From the NCBI RefSeq assembly GCF_002967715.1, contig NZ_PUIA01000069.1, positions 186,001-250,000 on the forward strand: DNA of 64,000 bases, given 5' to 3'. Positions 29,655-39,300 of the stretch are shown piece by piece. The position numbers were made by a program, and so were the translations under genes. Within the stretch, counting starts at the first letter, position 1; each line of letters starts with the position of its first letter. A model generated the notes under the pieces. The model was not told the origin of the DNA and did not search any database. It was given only the letters and a program-made list of their open reading frames with translations. Origin of the DNA: Blastopirellula marina. GTDB taxonomy: Bacteria; Planctomycetota; Planctomycetia; Pirellulales; Pirellulaceae.

Positions 29655-30017
29655 TTTTGATTCCCTTCAAAACGACGCCCATACTTTTAGTAGAAAGACA
29701 CGAACGTTTTTTCGGCAGAACGACGGCCTGGTCCGCAGTTTTTCCGCGGCTACCTGCAAAGGGACAGACGGCTCCCCTTAAAGCTTTGGCAGATTGCCTA
29801 AACCAACTATGCGTGGGACATACTTTCCTCACTTCGCAAGGCGTAAGCGATCCCCGGTACAAACCGTCCAATGTAGGTAATTCTTACGCCTGGGTATCGC
29901 ACGTTTCCTGGAATTGATAAGCTTCGAGGACCCAAATGGTGCGCTTCGGCGCCCGGAAGGCCGCGCTGACAGGAAGCAGGTTGTCGGCCGACTCCAGCTG
30001 TCAATTTGAAGTGAAGA
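29655..30017. other. Divergent intergenic region with a possible RNA pseudoknot
   Basis: 363 bases with no convincing gene. AGGCGTAAG (29839-29847) is complementary to CTTACGCCT (29883-29891), and the adjacent GCGATCCC can pair with GGGTATCGC (29892-29900) apart from one bulged base, in the order A-B-A'-B'. That order permits an H-type pseudoknot in a transcript leading to the KAS III gene. Confidence 0.35.
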
Positions 30018-31037
30018 GTGTCGTTTGTGAAATACGCATCCATAGGTCCCATCTCTACTTACCTTCCCCAAAGGATTGAGACCAACCAGCAGCTCCAAGA
30101 CGAATTCCCGAGCTGGGACATGGATCTCATTTATACCAAGACCGGAATCGCATCGCGTCATATCGCCGAGCCCGGAGAGACTGCGTCCGATCTGGGGGTG
30201 AACGCGGCCCAGCGGCTGTTCGAAGAGCACAACATCGATCCGCAATCGATCGACTTCCTCCTCTTCTGCACGCAAACGCCTGACTATCCCCTACCAACGA
30301 CGGCCTGCCTGATGCAGCAGCGACTGGGGCTACGGATCTCTTGCGGAGCGTTGGATTTTAACCTGGGGTGTTCAGGGTTTATTTATGGCCTGTCGCTGGC
30401 CGAGGGGCTCATCCGTGCTGGCATCGCCAAGCGTGTCCTCTTTATTACGGCTGAGACCTACTCCAAGTACATCGATCCCGACGACCGCAGCCTGCGGACG
30501 ATTTTCGGCGACGGAGCCGCGGCGACACTGCTGGAAGCCAGCAGCGAACCAACGCTTGATGGCTTCCACTTTGGTACCGATGGCAGCGGTGCCGACACGC
30601 TGATGGTGACCGACGGTGGTGCCCGCCTGGCTGAAGACGCCCACACGCCGCGGCATCGCAAACGCTGGAACAGCCGCTTGTACATGGATGGTCCCGCTTT
30701 GATCAACTTCACCGTCGGGGCGATTCCCCAGTTGGTGCAAAGCATCTTCGCGGCCGCCGGGATTCCGAAATCAGAGGTGGAACTCTATCTATTTCATCAG
30801 GCGACCCGTAAAATGCTGGAGCAGTTGCAGGAAGCCCTGGAGATCGAACCCGATCGTATGCCCATTGTATTAGAGACTGTAGGTAACACAGTCTCGGCGA
30901 CGATTCCCCTGATGATTCACGACTTGCGACAGCAGAATCGACTGACCAAAGGATCCAAGCATCTGCTGGTGGGCTTTGGCGTCGGTTGGTCCTGGGGCGG
31001 ATGCATCTGGCACGATCATTACGGCAACGGTGATTGA
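30018..31037 (+). CDS. Beta-ketoacyl-ACP synthase III-like (KAS III, FabH family)
   Basis: 339 residues. The catalytic triad is visible: C118 in DFNLGCSGF, His in LYLFHQATRKM (~residue 254) and Asn in ETVGNTVSATIP (~residue 290). The start is GTG at 30018 (a second GTG at 30027 is possible); no strong ribosome site is seen. FabH joins acetyl-CoA or another acyl-CoA with malonyl-ACP. Sequence blocks such as IYTKTGIASRHIA resemble stand-alone KAS III paralogues found outside the fab operon, often in lipid or surface-glycan settings. It lies 36 bp before the AlgH-family gene on the same strand. Confidence 0.88.
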   Translation: MSFVKYASIGPISTYLPQRIETNQQLQDEFPSWDMDLIYTKTGIASRHIAEPGETASDLGVNAAQRLFEEHNIDPQSIDFLLFCTQTPDYPLPTTACLMQQRLGLRISCGALDFNLGCSGFIYGLSLAEGLIRAGIAKRVLFITAETYSKYIDPDDRSLRTIFGDGAAATLLEASSEPTLDGFHFGTDGSGADTLMVTDGGARLAEDAHTPRHRKRWNSRLYMDGPALINFTVGAIPQLVQSIFAAAGIPKSEVELYLFHQATRKMLEQLQEALEIEPDRMPIVLETVGNTVSATIPLMIHDLRQQNRLTKGSKHLLVGFGVGWSWGGCIWHDHYGNGD

Positions 31038-31073
31038 CCCGTTTGTTCTGACTCCTGAGGAGCTACGCCAGCG

Positions 31074-31628
31074 ATGCAATCTTTGGCCGGACAATTTCTG
31101 ATTGCGTCTCCCTACCTTCCCGATCCTAATTTCCTGCGAACCGTCGTCTTGATGGTTCAGCACGACGACGAAGGGGCCCTGGGGCTGGTGCTTACTCGCC
31201 CGATCCATGTCACCGTGCAGGAAATCTGGAAGAACGTCTCTGGCGAGAGCATCGACGCCCCCGAAAACGTGCTGCAAGGGGGCCCGGTCGAAGGTCCGTT
31301 GATGGCCCTGCATCAGGAAGAGAAACTCGCGGAGCTGGAAGTGATTCCCGGTGTCTACTTCTCGAGCCAGCGCGAGAACATCGAACCTCTCATCCGCGAA
31401 AGCCGCAACGAGTTCCGCTTGTTCCTCGGCTACTCTGGCTGGGGTGCCCAGCAACTGGAAGCCGAAATGGAAGTGGGAGGTTGGCTCACGCTGCCGGCCA
31501 CCAAAGAGCAGGTCTTCGAGACCAACAACGACCTCCTCTGGAAAAGCGTCTCCGGCGAAGTGGGCACGAACATCATGCGCGAATCGCTCAACCTGAAACG
31601 CATGCCGCAAGACCCGAATATGAACTAA
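31074..31628 (+). CDS. YqgE/AlgH family protein
   Basis: 184 residues, normal size. Family signatures are GQFLIASPYLPDPNFLRTVV and DDEGALGLVLTRP at the N-terminus, the VLQGGPVEGPLMALH segment, and LGYSGWGAQQLEAEM then GGWLTLPA in the C-terminal half. It is a compact cytoplasmic protein of unresolved role, once linked to alginate gene control in Pseudomonas. It is probably co-transcribed with the KAS III gene upstream. A large hairpin element begins about 110 bases downstream. Confidence 0.92.
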   Translation: MQSLAGQFLIASPYLPDPNFLRTVVLMVQHDDEGALGLVLTRPIHVTVQEIWKNVSGESIDAPENVLQGGPVEGPLMALHQEEKLAELEVIPGVYFSSQRENIEPLIRESRNEFRLFLGYSGWGAQQLEAEMEVGGWLTLPATKEQVFETNNDLLWKSVSGEVGTNIMRESLNLKRMPQDPNMN

Positions 31629-31740
31629 CCGGTCGGCGAAGTGAGATGTTCCCGAAGGTAACGTAGGGTGCGAACAACGCAGCTAGTTGCACCATGTAAA
31701 ACGCTAAGTTAGTAACGCCCTCGCATGCATTCTTCCGTCA

Positions 31741-31936
31741 GCTCCAAAGGAGCGACCGTTAATAGCCAGGGGCGGTAGCCCCTGGAAAGCCTAATAAAAA
31801 CGTCTTAAGCCCCAAGGGGGCGGCCGAACGGATACTCGCGCATTCGGCCGCCCCCTTGGGGCTTAGGACTCATTGTGGTGGCCATCGATACCAGGGGCTT
31901 CCGCCCCTGGCTATTAACGGTCGCCCCCTTGGGGCT
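31741..31936. repeat. Nested palindromic intergenic element, family copy 2
   Basis: An inner perfect inverted repeat has 22-base arms at 31807-31828 and 31843-31864 (AAGCCCCAAGGGGGCGGCCG type). An outer pair of about 37 bases runs 31749-31785 and 31891-31927, with only a few mismatches (GACCGTTAATAGCCAGGGGC). The right part aligns with 19413-19460. No frame is convincing. The rest of 31629-32030 shows nothing. Confidence 0.75.
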
Positions 31937-32030
31937 GGCAGGCGATGGCTGACCGCGTTCGTTGGCCGAGTGCCAGGCTCAATTCTGCTTGAGCGTGCTG
32001 TGATACTGGCTGAGGCTTACAGGACCGGCG

Positions 32031-33134
32031 TTAGGCCAGTTCCATCTTGAAGGGGGAGAGGTTTTCGATACCGGTCTCGGTGACCAGGTAGTCGTTTTCC
32101 AGCCGCATGCCGAACTTCAGTCGGGCATCGTAGAGGCCTGGTTCGCAGGTGAAGACATCGCCGACGGCGAAAGTATCATCCCAGCATGAATTCAGGTGCG
32201 GGGCTTCATGCGGGTAAAGGCCGATGCCGTGCCCCAGGTGATGAGGGAACTCGCCGATGGGGGCTGCTTTGAGGATGTCTTGAACTTCCAGGAACAGTTC
32301 TTTGCAGCTCTTGCCGGGCTTCACGACCGATTCGAGGTGAGCGAAGACCTTCATGATGTAGGTCCATGCTTCCTGCTGCTCGTCGGTGGGCTTGCCGTTA
32401 ACGGCGATCGCGCGGCTGTTATCGGCAAAGTATCCTCGGAAGGCCGGCCCCAGGTCGAGAATGTACAGTTCGCCATCTTCTACGCGGCGATCACGGGCAG
32501 GTCCCCCCATCTCGCCGCTGGCGTAGTCGTTGCCGGTACCGGTCAGGGCTTCGCCAAACTGCACCACGGCGGCCGCTTGCAACTGGTTGAAGACTTCCAG
32601 CTCGTTGATGCCGGGGCAGATGATCTCGCGGGCCTTTTCGTACATCTTCTCGGTGCCGCTGATGGCCATGCGGATCTTGGCCAGTTCATCGGCGTCTTTC
32701 TTGCGGCGTTGCCGGTAGATTTCAGGCTCAACATCGATCAGCTCAGCGCTGAACTGACTGGAAACGTGAACCGGGTAACTGGAGTACTCTACCCCAAGAC
32801 GTTTGATCGAGCCAGCTTCTTTTAAGATCGCGAGAAGCTGTTGGCTGGACGCGGCGCGTTGATCGTTTCGCAGGGTGCAAAGCCACTGAGCTTCGTACGT
32901 GCGAATCTCGTCGGCAGCGGCCGTTTCGGGGGCTTCGTTCGGAGCGACCAGGGCCAAGCGGCCATCGGCAAACAGGACAGCGGCGGGCGAAAACTTGAAC
33001 TCGTAGCGAGGGCCGGCCAGCCATTGGACGTGCTCGTTCTGCGTGACAACGATGGCGTCGAGCGATTGGCTTTCCAATGCGTTCAACAGGCGTTTTTGAC
33101 GGCTACGGCAGGCCTCGACGTCGATTCCAAGCAT
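32031..33134 (-). CDS. M24 family Xaa-Pro aminopeptidase
   Basis: 367 residues from the ATG at 33134, with GGAG 8 bases upstream; a TTG 18 bases further up is less likely. The N-terminal half is the creatinase/prolidase N-domain. The C-terminal pita-bread domain supplies the dinuclear metal ligands: ILDLGPAFRGYFADNS (two Asp), HHLGHGIGL (His), TCEPGLY (Glu) and MRLENDYLV (Glu). It should remove an N-terminal residue preceding proline from peptides, in the cytoplasm. No operon partners. Confidence 0.93.
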   Translation of the reverse strand: MLGIDVEACRSRQKRLLNALESQSLDAIVVTQNEHVQWLAGPRYEFKFSPAAVLFADGRLALVAPNEAPETAAADEIRTYEAQWLCTLRNDQRAASSQQLLAILKEAGSIKRLGVEYSSYPVHVSSQFSAELIDVEPEIYRQRRKKDADELAKIRMAISGTEKMYEKAREIICPGINELEVFNQLQAAAVVQFGEALTGTGNDYASGEMGGPARDRRVEDGELYILDLGPAFRGYFADNSRAIAVNGKPTDEQQEAWTYIMKVFAHLESVVKPGKSCKELFLEVQDILKAAPIGEFPHHLGHGIGLYPHEAPHLNSCWDDTFAVGDVFTCEPGLYDARLKFGMRLENDYLVTETGIENLSPFKMELA

Positions 33135-33275
33135 GATTGTGCTCCGCTGCAATGATCTTGGTGAGATAGGATGAATGCGGAGGACAACCTAACAGCCTGG
33201 GAGCACGCTGAAAAGTATGCCCAAGCGCTGAATTTCCCGATCCCCAGTGCGAGCAAAGATTTGCAGCGCGCAAAA

Positions 33276-33307
33276 CAAGGGCCGCCCCCGGGAAGGCGCG
33301 GCCCTTG
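33276..33307 (-). terminator. Intrinsic terminator after the 2911-residue protein gene
   Basis: CAAGGGCCGC (33276-33285) and GCGGCCCTTG (33298-33307) form a perfect 10-bp stem with a 12-base loop. Read on the minus strand, TTTTGCG follows. It lies 37 bases past the stop of the large gene. Confidence 0.65.
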
Positions 33308-33344
33308 CTTGCGATCTTGATGGCTATTCGCCTCCGTCGAGCGA

Positions 33345-36300
33345 TTAACCTTCCAGATCCGAGTTGAAGTCCCAGTCGGCGAACAAGTCGTCGACCTGGG
33401 TCGAGTCGTCTTCGATGGCGAAGTATTCGGCCCCTTCAACCGAATCAACCAACAGCAGCGAGGCATCGTCGACCAGGATGGCCACGGCCGAATCCAGTTC
33501 TTCGATTTGCTGTTGTACTTCGCTGGACGAAGAGGTGGTTACGCGGACGCCGTTGCGGATCAGTTCGCTGTAGACGGCCGGCGAGATCGCGGCTTCGTAG
33601 CCGGTACGGCCACTGACGCTTTCAACATCGACCACCTTATCGAACACGAACCCGACAGGGCTTTGGGTTTCGACCACTGGGGCGATCGTTTCTTCCACGA
33701 TGGCCTGCGTGGTTACCGTGGCATGCAGAGCAGCCGTTCCACCCAATACCGAATGACCGGCGAGGGCCGAATCGTAAGCCGTTTGCAGGATCTGGACATC
33801 CAGAGCCGAAATCAGCTTGCGTTGACCTGGATCGAGGGCAGCATTCATCACGTCGCCCATGTGCTCGGTTGCATCCAGGTGCTGAGCATAGTCATCCAGG
33901 ACGGCGACAAAGTCGGAACCGATGAAGAGTTTGTTCCCTTCGTGATCGGTTACCACGTTGTCTGCGAAGCCAGCGTAGTGCGACATGAAGCCGTACAAGT
34001 GACCCAGTTCGTGCAGGATCACGGTGTACAAGTCGTACTGGCCTTCAGCTGGGCCACCTTCCAGGTCAGAGCTCCAACCCAGACCGGCACCATCGTCATC
34101 CAGCGTCAGGATACCGAACTGCGGCAGGCCGTTTTCGTCCAGAGCCAGGAGTTCTGCTTCACCCAGTTGGGCATCGCCGAAGTCTTTCACCACCAGCTTG
34201 ACGTCGATTGGATCTTCCCAACCCAGAGCTTCTTGCCAGTCGCTGACGGCTTTGTCGAAGACTTCCTGCAGGCTGTCAGGCCCATTCAGTTCGGCTCCCT
34301 TACCAACCCACATCTGGGTGAAGGTTTCAGGGTACTGAATGCTTTCCGCATTCAGCTTGTTCTTACCGTAGTTCTGGATGAAGGCCGAGAAGTCGCCCAG
34401 GCCAACCTTACCGTTGTTATCGAAGTCCAACGCGGCCAGCATGGCGGTGTCAGCGGTTAGCGTCGACTTGCCGTAAGCACTGATGAACTGGCTGAAGTCC
34501 GAGATGCCGATCTTGCCGTCGTCGTTGGCATCGTAGGCAACTGCCCAGACATCGACGTCCGCCACTTCGGTTACCCCAGGAACCACTTCGCCAACTCCGC
34601 TGAGCAGCAGCTTGGTGTTGGAAACAGACAAGCCGAGCGACTCGGCGGTCAGGTCGCCACCGACCGAGACGTCGATGCCGTCGCCTGGCAGCGATTCGAG
34701 CTTGACGCGGCCCAGCAGGACGAACGAGCCGTTGCCCAGGTCGTACTGCTGAGACTGGCTGCCCAGACCGGTGATCAGGCCGTTGGCATCGTCGATCGTA
34801 CCGGTGCGGCCGACACCCATCGACGAGGCGTATTCGATCTCAGTAGCCGTGAACAGGTTGGTGTTGTAGGCCAGGTCGAGCGAACCACCGTAGAGACCGG
34901 CGGCATCGGCCGTGTTGCCCCAAACTTCAACCCACAGCGAATCCCATTCCGAGGCCCAGTCGACATTATCAGGCAGCTCGGCTACCTGGCCGTTGGCATC
35001 GGTACCGGTACGGGTCTTGTTGACCGTGACAAACAGGCCGGAACCATCTTCCAGCGGCTGTCCATCCTTGGCGAAGACGGTACCTTGCAGCGGTACTGCA
35101 CCACCGGCCGTCGCCACCACGGTTCCATTGAAGAAGAAGTTGACCGGAACCGACGAGCCACTGACGTCGAAGGTGCCGGAGATGATTCGGTTGAGGTCCA
35201 GGGTCAGGACGTAACCGCCAGCTCCGTTGCCTTCAATGCTGGAGCTTTCCGTGCCGTTGGTTGCCAGGCTGAGGCCAGCCAGGGTCTCGCGTTCCGCAAC
35301 ACTCGCACCTGCACCATTGAAGGCGGTCTTGGTCTGAATGTCGGCGAAGCCGGCAGAGATTCCCATGCCGAAGGCCGACGAGTCGAAGCCTACGTTACCG
35401 TTGAATGGATTGCTGCCCAAAACCACTTCCGGGCTACCGGCGATACGGATGACTGTTTCTCGCACGGCGACGAAGTGATCGGTAGTGATGGTGCCGCCAT
35501 TGCCGGCATCGACCGACTGGTGAGCTTCCACGCCGAAGTTACCGGCACTGGTACCGTTGACGATCGGGTTACCGCCGTCGACGGTTGGTTCACCTGGCGT
35601 GTAATTTCCGCTATCGGCCAGGAACAGTTCGGTACCGATGATCTCGAACGAGCTCGGGTTCGTTGGACTGCCGTTGAACAGGACAAAGATGTTACCGGTG
35701 AAGCTCGATTGATTCCCGGTACCGTTTTGTCCGATCACTTCCAGGCCACCGATGGTGCTGACCTCAGGAGCCCCTTGAACCGCGAGGACGGCTGGGCTGT
35801 TGTTGGCACCTGACACGACGGTGAACTTGGTGGCATCGACGATTTCAACCGGCGTGCTGGCGATGGTGATCTGCGACATGTTGATATCGGTTTCGATATC
35901 AGCGGTTCGCGGAATGCCCGTTTCAGGGTCACCACCCATCACGACGTCCGCTTCGTCGGCACCGTTGAGGGCGATGCTCGTTTCAGGATCGCTGAAGTTG
36001 ATCGAAACCAGGTCATCGACACTGCCGATGCTAACACCTGCCTTGGCTCGCAATTCGAGGTAGCCAAGACGGACATAGCTGCCGTCGCCACCAATCGAGT
36101 TGAAGCCTGGGATTGGCGGTTCCAGGTCGAGCGGATCTGCCGAACCGAAGAAGGCATTGAAGTTATCGACCGAACCGTTCGCCCATGTGATCGGGTCGCC
36201 ACCTTCACCCAAAGCCTGGGCCGGGGCCACGATCGAAATCACGTCGACCAGGTCGTCACGGTATTCCAAGCCCAGAACCACCAGGCGGAAGCCTTCGATC

Positions 36301-39300
36301 CAGGCGTTGCCGTCGGCGACATCATCTTGGCCGACCAGGGTGGTACCCCAGATTTCGACGAAGAAGGTTTGCTCGTCGGCGAAGCGATCGGTTGCCGTTG
36401 GCAGGCCAGCGGAGTTGACGCCGTCGAACCCACCGGTGCTATCCATGGTTGGATTGAGCACAGGAATGAACTGGAAGTCAACCGACTTTTCGTTGGTGAC
36501 CGAGACGGTGATGTTGAGCGGCGTGGTTGCCTGGAGCATGTCCACGGTGTCTTCCACAGCGATCAGTTCGATCTCAGTCGGAGCTCGGTCCTGATCGACA
36601 CCGAAGTATTCAAACGTCACGACCAGTTGATCGTTCACGTTGTCGAACACGGCACTGACGATGTGGCCTCCAGCGGTGAAGTCTGGGGTGTCCATATCGA
36701 AATCGGTGTTCACCTGCAGCAGGATGTCATCCCCTTCAGGATCGGTGTAGAAGCTGGAGACATCAATATCAAAGCGTTTTTGGAACGTCGACCCGGCACT
36801 TCCGTCGGCGATTTCCTGAGCCGTCAGGTTCGCTTCATCAACGATCGGCAGGGCAAAGTCGGCCCCGATGAACTCGGGAGCTTCGTTGACGTCGCCCACG
36901 TTGATGGTGAACGACTTGGAATCGAACAGCTTGTTCGTGCCTTGCGTTGGACCGCCGTTGTCGGTCACCTTGATTTCGAGCGTGTAACTCTGCGTGGTCT
37001 CGAAGTCGATCGTGGAATTATCCGCGATCGTAATGTTACCGCTGCTGTCGATCGCAAAGACGCCGTTCGGATCGCCACTGACGATTTCATACGTAAACGT
37101 GTCGACGATCGTGATATCTGGATCGCTGATCGCCACCGTACCCACCGCGGTGCCGTTGGTGTCGTCTTCGACGATGCTGAACGGACCTGGGTTGTTGGTG
37201 ATGACCGGGGCTTCATTGATATTGTTGATGGTCACCGTGATCGACATCGGCGTCATGTTCATCGCTTCGTCGATCGCGAACACCGTGAAGGTGATCGTGC
37301 TGTTCTGCTCGAAGTTCAGATCGGTACCATCCTGGATGCGGATGTCGCCGTTGTTGTCGATCGAGAACGTGCCGGTTGGATCGTCGATGCTGTAGGTAAC
37401 CGTTTCCCCTTCGGGATCGGTCGCCGATACGGTCTGTACGATGGCAGTACCATCAGGCGTGTTTTCATCCAGCGAGAAGTCGTAGTTACCCTGATCGAAG
37501 GTAGCTGGCGGGTTCTGGAAGACGCGAATCGTCAGCGTGAAGGGAGCGAAACCGAGATCGGTGTTCGAGTCGAGTCGGTCACCGCCAACCCCGTCGTTGT
37601 AATCGAACGTCAGGGTGAAGAAGCGTTCCTGGTTCACGAAATCCATGTCCGGAACGTTCTGGATCAGCGAGATCGTGCCGTCGCTACCCAGCGCGAAGTA
37701 CTCGTAGCCGGTACCACCCATCGTAACCTGCGAGTAGTTGATCGTATCCCCTTCAGGATCGGTCACCGTCAGCACGCTGGAGATGTTGCCAACGGCAACG
37801 GGCGTACCCGAGAACTCGTCGTCGACGTCAGCAAACGAGATATCGAACGGATCGGTTGGGGTGTCGTAAATCGGCAGTTCGTTCTTTGCGTTGATTGCGA
37901 TGTCGATCGCGCCGGTAACGGTGCTGTTGGCTTCGCCTTGGTTATCGTTGGCGGTAATCGTCAGCGTGATGCTCGGCGGAACTAGCCCCTCGAAGTTGAG
38001 CATTTCAGCTTGATCGACGACGATCTTACCGTTTTCGATCTTGAACGCACCGGAAACGTCGGTGGAGGTTCCTGTTACGACGGCCGAATCAATGGTGTAG
38101 GTCAGGTTGGCAGCAGTGTCGATGTCGGCGAATGCACCACTAAGGGTGTACACTTCGTCGCCGGAATTGGTCGTGAACGAACCAGTTGACGACTGGACGA
38201 ATTCGTCGACGTTCACGCCCGCTGGGGCGGTGAAGGTTGGCGTGTTGTTTTCGTCGGTAACGGTGATGGTGATGGTCTTGATGGTTTCGCGGCCGACGAA
38301 GTCGGTGGCAACCAGGTCGATGTTGAACACACCACCGGTTGCTCCCATCAGGTTGACGTCGATGAACGTCAAGTTGTCGGCATCGGCGACGACCAGTTCG
38401 TAGGTGTCGTCGTTCGGGTCGCCGGTACCGTTGTCGCTGACCAGCTGCAGAGCGAACAAGTCCACCAGGGCCTGGCTGGAGTTTGTAGCACTAGGAGCCA
38501 GGCTGAACGTGATGGCATCGTTCTCGGCATCGGTTGCAGTGACGATGACCGAAGGATTGAGGCTGGCTCCAATGATGATGCTGCCATCGACGTTTTCTTC
38601 GATGGTAAACGCGTTGCCAACCGGCGAGGTGAAGACAGGAGCTTCGTTGTCGGTGACCTTAAACTGCAGCGTGTAAGGACCGGTGCTCAGGTCCTGGTGA
38701 TCCGTGAGGGTCGCGTTGTCGTCGTCCATGTAGAACGTGATCGTAAAGATACGCTCACCGTTCACGTCGAGATCGCCCTGGGTCAATTCCTTCAAAAGGG
38801 TGATCGTGCCGTCGGAGTTCAGACGGAAGAAGCCGTCGACATCCTCAGCGGGCACAGTGAACATGTCGTCGCCGGCATAGGTGAGAACATCACCTTCTGG
38901 ATCGACCAGGCCGATATTACGAATGACATTTCCGACTTCGCCGACTTCATCGACGTCGAGCAGGGAAATGTTTGGCGTCAGGTTAACCGTACCACCGTCA
39001 ATGGCCGGCAGTTCGTTCCGGTCGGTGAGCGTGATATTGACCGTTGCATTTTTGGTAATCGCGCTTCCCAGTTCACCGCTTCCCAGACCGTTCGCATTGT
39101 CTGTAACGGAAACCGTGAGGGTAAACGACTTCTGGCCGTCGACTTCCTCGAAGTCGAAGACCGAGTTATCGAGAACCGTGATTTCACCCGTCGCGGAATC
39201 GATCGCGAAATATGCCGAATCCCCACCTGGAACGATCGCGTAGGTCAGATCGCCTGGGGCATCATCGTCGGCATCGACGTCCGTTGCGGAAATGAAACCA

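Noticed and set aside
31629-32030. Possible CRISPR-like array in the repeat-rich spacer
   Set aside because: Repeats are nested inverted palindromes, not direct repeats with regular spacers, and no cas gene is present.
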